Shown: piece by piece, positions 26,933 to 35,891 of the stretch
Layout of the letters: each line of letters starts with the position of its first letter
Position numbering within the stretch: the stretch's first letter is position 1
Assembly: GCA_003428585.1 (NCBI GenBank)
Contig: QVQC01000032.1
Location: forward strand, 1-64,000
Source of the DNA: Nioella halotolerans
GTDB taxonomy: Bacteria; Pseudomonadota; Alphaproteobacteria; Rhodobacterales; Rhodobacteraceae
Direction: 5' to 3'
DNA: 64,000 nucleotides
Notes under the pieces: generated by a model
Seen by the model: only the letters and a program-made list of their open reading frames with translations
What the model was told of the DNA's origin: nothing
The model's database searches: none
Position numbers and translations under genes: made by a program

Positions 26933-27597
26933 CGGTGCAGCAGGTGAAAGCGCCCCGCCTCGTCCTCGCCCATCAGGCACAGGCTGCCCACCCGGAAGGG
27001 TTGCGGCAGGACCGGGGCGAAATGGGCGTGCAGCCGCGCCGCCACCGGCGCGGCCTCGGAGCCGAGCTTGCCGGTCAGGGTGATGTGAAAGCGGAACTCG
27101 TCCAGCACGTAGGGATAACCCCATTTGGCCAGCAGCGCCTCCTGCCGCGGGGTGAGGCCGGATTTGCGGCGCTTGGCAAGCTCTGCTTCGGTGGGGGGCG
27201 CGCGGAAAGCGTCGAGCCCCTTGACCACCGGGCCGGCCATCTCGGCCAGTTGCGGGCACGGTTCGGTCGGCACGACCGCCACGAACCCGCCGAGCCGGCG
27301 CACCGACAGCGCCGGCACCTCGACCGCGGACAGGCGCGCGCAGGTTTCCGCCACCGCGCTGCGCAGGCCCGCCTCGGTCGTGCCATCGGCCAGCCGGAAG
27401 GGCGGTTTCACCGTACCGTGCAGCCCGTATTTGCGCGGTTTCGCGGTCATATCGGCCACCGGGCGCGGCAGGCCATCCAGCGCGGGCTGCGCCAGCGGCT
27501 GCCCGGTCACGCTGTCCCATCCCAGCCACGCGGACCCGGCGCGGTAAAAGGCGCCTTCCGGGACGACATAAATCCCGTAGCGATGATAGGCGGTCAT
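26914..27597 (-). CDS. Phosphonate-operon 2H phosphoesterase (DUF1045)
   Basis: A 227-residue member of the 2H phosphoesterase family, of the type found only in phn operons. The two signature motifs are HGTVKPPF and HITLTG. It probably acts on the cyclic ribose phosphate left by PhnJ or on a related phosphodiester, a job performed by PhnP in other bacteria; no phnP gene is seen here. It lies on the minus strand inside the plus-strand operon, convergent with phnN and divergent from phnM (38 bases). Confidence 0.88.
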   Translation of the reverse strand: MTAYHRYGIYVVPEGAFYRAGSAWLGWDSVTGQPLAQPALDGLPRPVADMTAKPRKYGLHGTVKPPFRLADGTTEAGLRSAVAETCARLSAVEVPALSVRRLGGFVAVVPTEPCPQLAEMAGPVVKGLDAFRAPPTEAELAKRRKSGLTPRQEALLAKWGYPYVLDEFRFHITLTGKLGSEAAPVAARLHAHFAPVLPQPFRVGSLCLMGEDEAGRFHLLHRYTLSG

Positions 27598-27635
27598 GGG
27601 ACACTCCTTTCCAACCTCGAAGAGGTCAACTTCAG

Positions 27636-28781
27636 ATGACAGATGAAACGATCCTTGCCAACGCCCGCCTGATCCTGCCCGCGGGCGAGATCACCGGCAG
27701 TCTGCGGATGCGGGGCGGCGCGATCACCGATATTGCCGAGGGCACCACGGTGCCTGCTGGCGCGGTGGATTGCGGCGGCGACTACGTGGCGCCGGGGCTG
27801 ATCGAGTTGCACACCGACAACCTTGAACGTCACATGCGCCCGCGCCCGAGCGCCGACTGGCCGCACGCGGCGGCGATCGTGGCGCATGACGCCGAACTGG
27901 CGGCGACCGGGATCACGACCGTGTTCGACGCGATCCGCGTGGGCTCGATCGAGGGCCGGGAGGCTTTCGGCTGGCGGCGCTACGCGCGCGCCCTCGCCGA
28001 CGAGGTGCTGGCGATGCGCGCGGCCGGCGCGCTGAAGATCAGCCACCATCTGCACCTGCGCGCCGAGATCTGTTCCGAAACGCTGCCCGAGGAACTGGCA
28101 GATTTCGGCCCCGAGGACCGGGTCGGCATCCTCAGCCTGATGGACCACACGCCGGGCCAGCGGCAATTCGCGGATATCCGCCAGTATGAAACCTACATGC
28201 GCGGCAAGCACGGAATGTCGGAAGACGCCTTCGAGGCGCATGTCGCCGGGCGCAAGGCGCTTGGCGAGCGGGTACGCGAGCCCCACGAGGCAGCGGCGGT
28301 GGCGGCGGCGCAGCGCTACGGCGCCACCTTGGCCAGCCATGATGACACCACGCCCGGCCATGTCGCGCGCTCTGCGCGTCACGGGGTGGCCCTTGCGGAA
28401 TTCCCGACCACGCTTGCCGCGGCGCAGGCCTGCCGGGCCGAGGGGATCGCCGTGATGATGGGGGCCCCGAATCTCGTGCGTGGAAGTTCGCATTCCGGCA
28501 ATGTCGCGGCTTTGGACCTGGCCGATCATGGGCTGTTGGATATCCTGTCCTCCGACTACGTGCCCTCGGCGCTGCTTTACGGTGCCGTCAAGCTGGGGCG
28601 GCTCTGGGGGTCGATGCCCGAGGCGATGGCGACGGTCAGCGCCGCACCGGCGACGGCGGCAGGGCTGCTGGACAGGGGCCGGCTCGCGGACGGGATGCGG
28701 GCCGACGTGGTCCGTTTCGGGCTGATGGACGAGGTGCCCTTGCTGCGCGGGGTGTGGTCGCACGGGGTGCGGGTGGCCTGA
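27636..28781 (+). CDS. phnM: Alpha-D-ribose 1-methylphosphonate 5-triphosphate diphosphatase PhnM
   Basis: A 381-residue amidohydrolase-fold enzyme that removes pyrophosphate from the phosphonylated ribose triphosphate made by PhnGHI. Metal-site segments are ELHTDNLERH, LMDHTPGQRQ, SHDDT, and SDYVPSAL; EFPTTL and GAPNLVRGSSHSGNV are family blocks. It is on the plus strand, head to head with the 2H phosphoesterase and tail to tail (20 bases) with a second phnM-like gene, which is unusual. Confidence 0.95.
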   Translation: MTDETILANARLILPAGEITGSLRMRGGAITDIAEGTTVPAGAVDCGGDYVAPGLIELHTDNLERHMRPRPSADWPHAAAIVAHDAELAATGITTVFDAIRVGSIEGREAFGWRRYARALADEVLAMRAAGALKISHHLHLRAEICSETLPEELADFGPEDRVGILSLMDHTPGQRQFADIRQYETYMRGKHGMSEDAFEAHVAGRKALGERVREPHEAAAVAAAQRYGATLASHDDTTPGHVARSARHGVALAEFPTTLAAAQACRAEGIAVMMGAPNLVRGSSHSGNVAALDLADHGLLDILSSDYVPSALLYGAVKLGRLWGSMPEAMATVSAAPATAAGLLDRGRLADGMRADVVRFGLMDEVPLLRGVWSHGVRVA

Positions 28782-28801
28782 GGACGGCAGGGGCGTGGGC
28801 A

Positions 28802-29956
28802 TCAAAAGACGCGGCGGCCCTCGCGCCAGACGGCGCTGACCACGGGCTGCCCGTTCACGACCCGCACGGCGGCAAGGTCGGCGCGCAGGCCGTCCGCGAT
28901 CCGGCCCCGGTCGGTCAGGCCGCTCAACTGCGCGGGCCGGTCGCTGATCATCGCGACGGTGTCCTGTAGCCTGTAGGGCAGGGCAGTGTCGGCGGCGATG
29001 GCGAAGGCAGCGTCGAGCGGGCTGCGCGGGATGTAATCGGAGGCCAGCACGTCGACGAGTCCTTCCTCCAGCAGCGCGCGCACCGCGACATTGCCCGATT
29101 GCGACCCGCCGCGCAGCAGGTTGGGCGCGCCGGCGACGATGGCCTGCCCATGGGCGCGCGCCCGGCGGGCGGCTTCCAGCGTGGTGGGAAATTCCGAGAT
29201 GGTCACGCCCTCGGCTTGTGCCGCGTCGGCATGCGCCTCGGTGCGGTCGTCATGGCTCATCAGTGGCAGGGCGTGGGCGTGGGCGGCGCCGACGACATGG
29301 GCGCGCACCGCGGCCCCGACGCGGGCGGACCGGTCGAGCAAGTCCTGCATCCGCGCCCGGCCTTCCTCGGCGTCGATTTCCATCTCGTGGATCATGTGGG
29401 TGAACCACTTTTCGATATCGACGCTTTGCCGGTCGCCGGGGGTGTGATCCATCACCGACACCAGCCGCGCGATGTCCCGCCCGATGGTGGCATTGACCAG
29501 CCCATTGGTCTCCGGGTCGGAAATCTCGCAGCGCAGGTGCAGAAGGTGGTCGGCGCGGAACATGCCCAGCCTGCGCCCGTTTTCCAGCGCATCGACGAGG
29601 GGGGCGAGGATCTCGCGCCGCTCCGGCCGCTTCATCGAGGCGCCGACCGAAAGCGAATCGAACACCGTTGTCGTGCCGCCCGCGATCACCACCGCGTCAT
29701 GCGCCATGAGGGCGGGCAGGAAGGGCCATTGCACGGTGCTGCGCGGGTAGACATGTGCCTCCACGTGGTCCGTGTGCAGATCGACCACGCCGGGGATCAG
29801 GATGTGCCCCGTCAGGTCCAGCCCCTCGCCGCGCGACGCCGAAAGCCCGGCGATGCGGCCCGCCTCCAGCCGCAGGGCGGCCTCGACCGGGCCTTCCGGC
29901 GTGATCAGGGTGGCACCGGACAGGGTCAACGGCGTGGTGGCGGCGGTATCGAACAT
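28802..29956 (-). CDS. Second PhnM-type diphosphatase
   Basis: A 384-residue paralogue of phnM with the same metal-site and family segments (DLHTDHVEAH, MDHTPGDRQ, SHDDRTEAH, EFPTTLEAAR, GAPNLLRGGSQSGNV, SDYIPRSP). It differs from the first phnM in the N-terminal region and keeps all ligands, so it should be active. It is transcribed opposite to phnM. Two intact copies in one C-P lyase cluster suggest distinct substrates (for example methylphosphonate against aminoethyl- or phosphite-derived adducts) or different regulation; this is inference. A Pho-box-like sequence lies upstream. Confidence 0.9.
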   Translation of the reverse strand: MFDTAATTPLTLSGATLITPEGPVEAALRLEAGRIAGLSASRGEGLDLTGHILIPGVVDLHTDHVEAHVYPRSTVQWPFLPALMAHDAVVIAGGTTTVFDSLSVGASMKRPERREILAPLVDALENGRRLGMFRADHLLHLRCEISDPETNGLVNATIGRDIARLVSVMDHTPGDRQSVDIEKWFTHMIHEMEIDAEEGRARMQDLLDRSARVGAAVRAHVVGAAHAHALPLMSHDDRTEAHADAAQAEGVTISEFPTTLEAARRARAHGQAIVAGAPNLLRGGSQSGNVAVRALLEEGLVDVLASDYIPRSPLDAAFAIAADTALPYRLQDTVAMISDRPAQLSGLTDRGRIADGLRADLAAVRVVNGQPVVSAVWREGRRVF

Positions 29957-29998
29957 CGAGGGCTCCTGTCTGTCGTTGGGGCCAGAAGACGGCTGGAT

Positions 29999-30016
29999 GT
30001 AACGGGTTCATGACAG
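29999..30016 (-). promoter_or_regulatory. Pho-box-like sequence upstream of the second phnM
   Basis: On the minus strand a perfect half-site CTGTCAT (30016-30010) is followed by GAAC and a weak half CCGTTAC. Spacing matches the 11-base period of PhoB boxes. It lies about 45 bases upstream of the second phnM start. One half is weak, so this is tentative. Confidence 0.4.
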
Positions 30017-30116
30017 GGCGGCGAAGTTTCGATGAAGGCCGGCGCGCGGGGCTTTGCGCGCGGGCCATGCGTGGCTTAGCTGCGCCGGCCGATTGACCCG
30101 CAGGAGACCCCCCCGC

Positions 30117-30728
30117 ATGAAACGCCTGAGCGAAGCACCGACCATCCACCCCGAGGCCGAGGTCGCCGCCGATGTCACCCTTGGCCGCTGGACCGAGGTG
30201 GGGCGCGGCACCCAGATGAAGGACTGCACGCTGGATGATTATTCCTACATCACCGAATGGGGGCACGTGATCTGGACCACCATCGGCAAGTTCACCAACA
30301 TCGCCAACGGCGCGCGGATCAACCCCGGCAACCACCCGACATGGCGCGCCTGCCAGCACCACGTGCTTTACCGCGCGGCGGCCTACGGGCTGGGCGAGGA
30401 CGAGGCGGATTTCTTCGACTGGCGCCGCGACCACTGGGTGACGATCGGCCATGATGTCTGGATCGGGCATGGCGTCACGATCACCGCAGGCGTCAGCATT
30501 GGCGACGGCGCGGTGGTGGGCGCGGGCGCGGTCGTCACCAAGGATGTCGCCCCCTACACCATCGTCGGCGGGGTTCCGGCCAAGCCGATCCGCCGCCGAT
30601 TCACCGAGGCGCAGGGCACGGCGCTGCAGGAAATCGCGTGGTGGGACTGGAGTCACGACGCCTTTGGCGCGGCCTTGCCGGATTTCCGCACGCTTTCGGT
30701 GGACGCGTTTATAGACAAGTATCGCTGA
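30117..30728 (+). CDS. Phosphonate-operon hexapeptide acyltransferase (DapH/PhnO-like)
   Basis: A 203-residue left-handed beta-helix protein with isoleucine-patch repeats ([35 protein letters not shown]) ending [13 protein letters not shown]. Members of this branch are marked by their place in phn operons and may acetylate aminoalkylphosphonates to protect or activate them, replacing the GNAT enzyme PhnO. ATG 30117 follows CAGGAGA. It leads into phnDCE. Confidence 0.88.
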   Translation: MKRLSEAPTIHPEAEVAADVTLGRWTEVGRGTQMKDCTLDDYSYITEWGHVIWTTIGKFTNIANGARINPGNHPTWRACQHHVLYRAAAYGLGEDEADFFDWRRDHWVTIGHDVWIGHGVTITAGVSIGDGAVVGAGAVVTKDVAPYTIVGGVPAKPIRRRFTEAQGTALQEIAWWDWSHDAFGAALPDFRTLSVDAFIDKYR

Positions 30729-30807
30729 GCCGCGCCACGGCGCTGCCCGCAAGCGCCCGCACCGTCGCGTTTTTCCGCTGATTTCAAGGAATTTCGACAA
30801 GTTTTCA

Positions 30808-30825
30808 GTGTCATGAAGGCTTCAT
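30808..30825 (+). promoter_or_regulatory. Pho-box-like sequence upstream of phnD
   Basis: GTGTCAT, GAAG and GCTTCAT form a pair of heptamers with the 11-base period of PhoB sites (consensus CTGTCAT repeated), about 120 bases upstream of phnD. It shares TGTCATGAA with the candidate at 29999-30016. Six of seven and four of seven bases fit, so this is a moderate candidate. The rest of the 218-base gap before phnD shows no gene. Confidence 0.45.
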
Positions 30826-30946
30826 GATCGCTTTGCGAGAGCGTCACATCACGCCCCTAACACCTGCCCGTGATCGGGGCGGTGGCGGGTGCGACACGCG
30901 TCGGCCCCACCCCGGCGCAAAAATGATCTCAAGACGGGACTTAGCA

Positions 30947-31873
30947 ATGTTCAAGACGACCCTCGCAGCCCTCATCATGGGCGCAACCGCCCTTTCCTCC
31001 ACCGCCGCAATGGCGCAGGACTGGCGCGACGACGTGCCGGTGTTCCGCATCGGCCTGCTCGGCGGCGAAAACGAAGCCGACCGCCTGCGCGAATATTCCT
31101 GCCAGCAGGACTACCTTGAAGACCGCCTTGGTGTTCCGGTCGAACTTTTCCCGGCCTCCGACTACGCCGGCGTGATGCAGGGCCTTCTGGCCGGCCAGCT
31201 GGAATATGCGGGCCTCGGTTCCGCCGCGTTCGCGGGAATTTACCTGCAGGAAGCCGATGCCGTCGAGCCGCTCTTCACCAACATGCAGATCGACGGTTCG
31301 CTCGGCTACTACGCGGCCATGTATGTCCGCGCCGACAGCGACATCGAAAGCCTCGAAGACATGGAAGGCCGCACGCTGGCCTTCGCCGACCCGAACTCCA
31401 CCTCCGGTTACCTCGTTCCGTCCTTCGAACTGGGGCAGGAACTGGACATGGAACTGGACGATTATTTCGGCCAGACCGGCTTCGGCGGCGGCCATGAGCA
31501 GGCCGTTGTCGCGGTCCTGAACGGCCAGTACGACGCGGGCGTCACCTGGACCTCGGGCGTCGGCGATGTCAACATGGGCTACAGCCGCGGCAACCTGCGC
31601 TCGATGGTGGAGAAAGACATGCTCGACATGTCGGATATCCGCATCATCTGGATGTCGAACCTGATCACCAACGGCCCGAACGTCATCCGCTCGGACCTGC
31701 CGCAGGAACTGAAGGACCAGGTCGCCGGTGCGATGCTGCGCCTGCCGGTCGAGGATCCCGAGTGCTACGAGGCGATCGCGCAGGGCGAAGCGATGGGTTA
31801 CTGGCCCGTCGGCCTCGATTTCTACATGCCGATCATCGAAATGCGTCGCGCCCTGGCTGGCGGCGACCGCTGA
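30947..31873 (+). CDS. phnD: Phosphonate ABC transporter substrate-binding protein
   Basis: A 308-residue periplasmic protein. A signal peptide ([24 protein letters not shown]) is followed by the PhnD-like [18 protein letters not shown] and the phosphonate pocket region [15 protein letters not shown] text ([15 protein letters not shown]). ATG 30947 gives the best signal peptide; 30923 is an in-frame alternative. It feeds phosphonates, and perhaps phosphate esters, to PhnCE. A strong hairpin lies after it. Confidence 0.95.
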   Translation: MFKTTLAALIMGATALSSTAAMAQDWRDDVPVFRIGLLGGENEADRLREYSCQQDYLEDRLGVPVELFPASDYAGVMQGLLAGQLEYAGLGSAAFAGIYLQEADAVEPLFTNMQIDGSLGYYAAMYVRADSDIESLEDMEGRTLAFADPNSTSGYLVPSFELGQELDMELDDYFGQTGFGGGHEQAVVAVLNGQYDAGVTWTSGVGDVNMGYSRGNLRSMVEKDMLDMSDIRIIWMSNLITNGPNVIRSDLPQELKDQVAGAMLRLPVEDPECYEAIAQGEAMGYWPVGLDFYMPIIEMRRALAGGDR

Positions 31874-31889
31874 TCTGGACACGTCCTTG

Positions 31890-31920
31890 CCGCGGGGCGG
31901 GCGATGCGCCTGCCCCGCGG
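31890..31920 (+). terminator. Attenuating hairpin between phnD and phnC
   Basis: CCGCGGGGC (31890-31898) pairs perfectly with GCCCCGCGG (31912-31920); inner GCG/CGC can extend the stem. A pyrimidine tract TTTCCTTTCC follows. Typical of partial termination or message protection after a binding-protein gene, giving more PhnD than transporter. Functional role inferred. Confidence 0.7.
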
Positions 31921-31974
31921 TTTCCTTTCCTGCGGGGCGTTTCTGCCCCGACCCGAATTCCCCGGAGGGCCCAA

Positions 31975-32796
31975 ATGCTCAAGCTCGACCAGCTTACCCG
32001 CCGCTTCAAGGACACCGTCGCCGTGTCCGACGTCACGCTCGACTTTCCCGATGGCCAGATGGTCGGCGTCATCGGACGTTCGGGCGCGGGCAAATCCACC
32101 CTGCTGCGCCTTCTCAACCGCCTGCTCGACCCGAGCGAGGGGCAGATCCTGTTCGGTGACAACGACATCGCCCGCCTCAAGGGACGCGAGCTGCGCGCCT
32201 GGCGGTCCGATTGCGCGATGATCTTCCAGCAGTTCAACCTGGTCGGCCGGCTTGACGTGTTGACCAACGTGATGACCGGGCGGCTGTTCGAGATGCCGGG
32301 CTGGCGCGCCATGGCGCAGGTGTTCACGGCCGAGGAACGCGCGCTTGCCATTCAGGCGCTGGATCGTCTGGGCATGGCGCATACCGCGCTGCAACGGGCC
32401 GAAACCCTGTCGGGCGGCCAGCAACAGAGGGTGGCGATTGCCCGCGCCTTGGCACAGCGCCCGCGCATCCTGCTGGCCGATGAGCCGATCGCCTCGCTCG
32501 ACCCGCTAAACGCCAAGATCGTGATGGACAGCCTGCGCAGCATCAACCGCGAGGACGGCATCACCGTGGTTTGCAACCTGCACACGCTGGACACCGCGCG
32601 CGACTATTGCGACCGGATCATCGGCATGCAGGCGGGCCGCGTCGTCTTTGACGGCACCCCGGCGCAACTGACCGCCGGCATGGCGCGCGAGATTTACGGC
32701 GCCGAGGCCGAAGAAGCCTTCAACGAGTCGGCGACCTCCACCTCGCTGGCCTCGGATCCCGATGCCGCCGCCGCGCCCGTGCGCGCCTCGGCCTGA
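31975..32796 (+). CDS. phnC: Phosphonate ABC transporter ATPase
   Basis: A 273-residue ATPase with Walker [11 protein letters not shown], signature [15 protein letters not shown] and Walker [14 protein letters not shown], the usual PhnC wording. A strong GGAGGG precedes ATG 31975. The C-terminal ~30 residues after [13 protein letters not shown] are an Ala/Ser-rich extension. It energises PhnE1/PhnE2 uptake. Confidence 0.95.
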   Translation: MLKLDQLTRRFKDTVAVSDVTLDFPDGQMVGVIGRSGAGKSTLLRLLNRLLDPSEGQILFGDNDIARLKGRELRAWRSDCAMIFQQFNLVGRLDVLTNVMTGRLFEMPGWRAMAQVFTAEERALAIQALDRLGMAHTALQRAETLSGGQQQRVAIARALAQRPRILLADEPIASLDPLNAKIVMDSLRSINREDGITVVCNLHTLDTARDYCDRIIGMQAGRVVFDGTPAQLTAGMAREIYGAEAEEAFNESATSTSLASDPDAAAAPVRASA

Positions 32797-32808
32797 GGAG
32801 ACGGTGCC

Positions 32809-33714
32809 ATGAGCGATACCTCCACCAATGCGGTCCACATCTTCGAGCGTCACCGCGCCGAGATGCGGGCCTCCAAGCGCGCGATGAACATCCTCGCGCT
32901 TGTCATCTTCCTGATCTGCTTGGCGCTGTCCATGTGGATCAGCAATTTCACGCCCGAGCGGCTGGCCAACGGCGTGCCGCGCATCTTCGAGTATTTCCAG
33001 ACCATCCTTCCGGGCCTGCAATGGGACGTGTTGTTCGAGGGCCGCAACGAGGCGGGTCGCGCCACGCCGGGGTCGCTGACCTACTGGTACACGGATTTCT
33101 GGACCTACATGTCGCTGATCTGGGAAACCATCCTGATGGCGATCACCGCCTCGCTTCTGGGGGCGTTCGGGGCCTTCGTGCTGAGTTTTCCGGCGGCGCA
33201 TAACTTCGCGCCCGCGCGGTGGCTGCACTGGGTGTCGCGCCGGTTCCTCGAAATCTGCCGCGGCATCCCCGAGATCCTGCTGGCGCTGATCCTCGTCTTC
33301 ATGATCGGGATCGGCCCGCTGGCCGGGGTGATGGCCATCGCGATCCATACCGTCGGTGCGCTTGGCAAGCTGTTCGCGGAGGTGAACGAGAACGCGTCGT
33401 CGCGCCCGGTCGAAGGGATCGCCGCAACCGGCGGCACATGGGTGCAGCAAATGCTTTACGGCGTCGTGCCGCAGGTGACACCGAACTTCACCAGCTACGC
33501 GTTGCTGCGCTTCGAGATCAACGTGCGCGCCTCTTCCATCATCGGTTTCGTCGGGGCCGGCGGTATCGGGCAGGAACTCAACCGGGTGATTTCCTTCTAC
33601 TCGGACGACCGGGTTCTGGCCGTGCTGATCCTCGTGGTGCTGACCGTGACCGTGATCGACCTCATCTCCGAGCGCCTGCGCCTCGGCTTCATCGGACGGG
33701 AGAATTTCGCATGA
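32809..33714 (+). CDS. phnE: Phosphonate ABC transporter permease 1
   Basis: A 301-residue inner-membrane permease with six predicted spans and the EAA-like loop GIAATGGTWVQQMLYGVVPQV. C-terminal SIIGFVGAGGIGQELNR is characteristic of PhnE. Ribosome binding site GGAGACGG precedes ATG 32809. Its stop overlaps the start of a second permease (ATGA), giving a heterodimeric pore. Confidence 0.95.
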   Translation: MSDTSTNAVHIFERHRAEMRASKRAMNILALVIFLICLALSMWISNFTPERLANGVPRIFEYFQTILPGLQWDVLFEGRNEAGRATPGSLTYWYTDFWTYMSLIWETILMAITASLLGAFGAFVLSFPAAHNFAPARWLHWVSRRFLEICRGIPEILLALILVFMIGIGPLAGVMAIAIHTVGALGKLFAEVNENASSRPVEGIAATGGTWVQQMLYGVVPQVTPNFTSYALLRFEINVRASSIIGFVGAGGIGQELNRVISFYSDDRVLAVLILVVLTVTVIDLISERLRLGFIGRENFA

Positions 33715-34562
33715 CCGCCGCCGCACTCGTCTCTGCCGACCAGCTTTCAGCCGTTCGCGCGTCCCATCCCGATATCTTCGGAACACCGTGGAAAGCGGTG
33801 AAGAAATGGGCGCCTTGGGTGATCGCGCTGGTCTACCTCGTCTGGTCGCTGTGGTTCTTCGAGATCGGCCGCTTTCTGAACGCATCCGACCGGGTCTGGG
33901 ATCTACTGTACAACGTCGTCGTCTGGCGCGACATGGACACGTGGCAGTATGGCACGATCTATATCGGGATCGCGCAGACGCTGGCGATGGCCTTCCTCGG
34001 CACGCTTCTGGGATCCATGGGTGCGCTGTTCGTCGGTTTTCTGGCGGCTCGCAACGTGATGCCGGTCTGGATCGTGCGGCAGGGGGTGCGCCGGGTGCTC
34101 GATGTGCTGCGCGGCGTCGATCAACTGGTCTGGGGCCTCGTCTTCGTGCGCGCAGTGGGGCTTGGCCCGCTGGCCGGTGTTCTGGCGATTTTCGTCAGCG
34201 ACCTCGGTACGCTCAGCAAGCTCTATTCCGAGGCCATCGAGAATATCGACCGCAAGCAGGTGGAGGGCGTGACCGCCACCGGCGCCGGCAAGCTGGGGGT
34301 GATCCGCTATGGCTACATCCCGCAGGTTCTGCCGGTCTTCATCTCGCAATCGCTGTATTTCCTGGAGTCGAACACGCGCTCGGCCACCATCCTCGGCATC
34401 GTCGGCGCGGGGGGCATCGGGATGATCATCATTGAACGCTTCCGCGCCAGCCTGTATGATCAGGTCGCCTTCGTGGTGCTGAACGTGCTGGTCTTGATCT
34501 TCGCCATAGACTGGCTGTCCAAGCGGGTGCGCCTCTGGGCGATCGGCGAAAACGAGCACTGA
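33711..34562 (+). CDS. phnE: Phosphonate ABC transporter permease 2
   Basis: A 283-residue PhnE paralogue with the same loop (GVTATGAGKLGVIRYGYIPQV) and TILGIVGAGGIGMIII. Coupled to permease 1 by a four-base overlap; paired phnE genes are frequent in alphaproteobacteria. It is the last gene of the phn region and converges on the lipid operon. Confidence 0.95.
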   Translation: MTAAALVSADQLSAVRASHPDIFGTPWKAVKKWAPWVIALVYLVWSLWFFEIGRFLNASDRVWDLLYNVVVWRDMDTWQYGTIYIGIAQTLAMAFLGTLLGSMGALFVGFLAARNVMPVWIVRQGVRRVLDVLRGVDQLVWGLVFVRAVGLGPLAGVLAIFVSDLGTLSKLYSEAIENIDRKQVEGVTATGAGKLGVIRYGYIPQVLPVFISQSLYFLESNTRSATILGIVGAGGIGMIIIERFRASLYDQVAFVVLNVLVLIFAIDWLSKRVRLWAIGENEH

Positions 34563-34584
34563 CAGGACGTCAATCACGTATCGG

Positions 34585-34610
34585 CCCGTCCCCGCGCAGG
34601 CAGGGGCGGG
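34585..34610. terminator. Bidirectional terminator between phnE2 and the SDR gene
   Basis: CCCG-T-CCCC (34585-34593) pairs with GGGGCGGG (34603-34610) with one bulged base. It lies 22 bases after the phnE2 stop and just before the stop of the convergent minus-strand gene. A short T-rich run (TCATTTC) follows on the plus strand. Confidence 0.6.
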
Positions 34611-34615
34611 TCATT

Positions 34616-35341
34616 TCATGCACCCATCAGGCGCCGGAACAGGCGGATGGGCAGCACAGCGCCAAGCCGGAAGAAGGCCGCCATCTGCCACGGGTAGGAG
34701 GTGGCGAAGCGGCCCGACTTCATCGCCCCGAGCGTGCGCCGCGCGGCATCCTCGGACGTGATGATGAAGGGCATGTCAAAGCTGTTCTTTTCGGTCAGGC
34801 GCGTCTTGATGAACCCCGGATTGACCTGCTGCACCGTCACGCCCTTGCGCGACAGGTCCATGTAGAGGTTCTCGGCCAGATGCATCAGCGCCGATTTGCT
34901 GGCGCCGTAGCCGATTGCGCCGGGCAGCCCCCGGAACCCGGCGAGCGAGCCGATCAGCACGACATGCCCCGCGCCCCGCGCCGCCATGCCCGGCACGACA
35001 TGGCCAAGGCTGCGCAGCGCGCCGGTATAATTCACCTCCGACACTTTCAGCGCCTCGTCCACGTCCCACGCCTCGGCGCTCATCGGTTCATAGGCACCGG
35101 CGCAGTAGATCACGCCGTCGATTTCGCCAAGCCCCGACGCCGCCGCGCGCACCGAGGCGTCGTCGGTTACGTCCATTTGCAGCGCCCGGGCGCCGGGCAG
35201 GCTGGCGGCGAGGCTGTCCAGCCGCTCGGCGTTGCGCGCGCTCAGAACAAGCTGTGCGCCCTCTTCGGCCAGCAGCCCCGCGAGGTCGCGCCCCAATCCT
35301 TCGGAGGCGCCGATCAGCCAGTAGGTCTTGCCCTGAAACAT
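34616..35341 (-). CDS. Short-chain dehydrogenase/reductase
   Basis: A 241-residue Rossmann oxidoreductase. Cofactor motif GASEGLGRDLA lies at residues 11-21, and the catalytic Ser and YxxxK are seen as LIGSLAG and YGASK. Last gene of the five-gene minus-strand operon started by the flavoprotein at 39098. In Rhodobacter sphaeroides a similar SDR (RSP1087) belongs to the sigma-E regulon. It probably reduces or oxidises a lipid or carbonyl made under photo-oxidative stress; substrate unknown. Confidence 0.9.
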   Translation of the reverse strand: MFQGKTYWLIGASEGLGRDLAGLLAEEGAQLVLSARNAERLDSLAASLPGARALQMDVTDDASVRAAASGLGEIDGVIYCAGAYEPMSAEAWDVDEALKVSEVNYTGALRSLGHVVPGMAARGAGHVVLIGSLAGFRGLPGAIGYGASKSALMHLAENLYMDLSRKGVTVQQVNPGFIKTRLTEKNSFDMPFIITSEDAARRTLGAMKSGRFATSYPWQMAAFFRLGAVLPIRLFRRLMGA

Positions 35342-35342
35342 G

Positions 35343-35891
35343 TCAGGCCGCCGGGCGCATGGTGGCGATCAGCTCGGCCACCCGCAGGCCGTATTTGCGC
35401 ATTTCGGATCGGTTCATGATGACCCCGTTATCCATCAGATACATCCAGTCGGTCACGTCGAGCACGTGGCCGCCCGCCTCCTGCGGCAATTTCAAGCGGT
35501 AGGACATGCAGACCGTCGCCCCGGACATCACGCCGCGCCCGGTGCCGATGATGTCGTCGGCGGTCGCGGTGAAGCTGCCATCATTGGCCACGTCGAGATG
35601 CCACTTGCGGTCCTGCGTGCCGCCGCTGGCGTAGCAAAAATGTTCGGCCAGCGTGCCGGTCGCGCCGTTCCAGTCGCCCTGCATGCGCGCGGTGAAGCGC
35701 GAACTGACGGTGCCGAGCGGGCCGTAGATCACGCCCTCGCAGTCGAGCGGGCCATTGAGGTGGCTGCGAATGTCGAAGGCCGGTTGCGTCCCGGCATAGG
35801 TGCGCGGGTCCTGACCGCGAAAGCCGTAGCGCCTGCGAAAGACCAGCCAGCCGGTAAGCCCCGCGAGAAGGGCAAGCGAAAGATAGAGCAT
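35343..35891 (-). CDS. DUF3833 family lipocalin-like protein
   Basis: A 182-residue protein with an N-terminal hydrophobic segment (MLYLSLALLAGLTGWLVF) that anchors or exports it, then beta-rich sequence with repeated TGRG and MDNGVIMNRSEM typical of DUF3833. The start overlaps the stop of the methyltransferase gene by one base (TGATG). Function unknown; a lipid-binding role in the envelope fits the operon. Confidence 0.85.
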   Translation of the reverse strand: MLYLSLALLAGLTGWLVFRRRYGFRGQDPRTYAGTQPAFDIRSHLNGPLDCEGVIYGPLGTVSSRFTARMQGDWNGATGTLAEHFCYASGGTQDRKWHLDVANDGSFTATADDIIGTGRGVMSGATVCMSYRLKLPQEAGGHVLDVTDWMYLMDNGVIMNRSEMRKYGLRVAELIATMRPAA

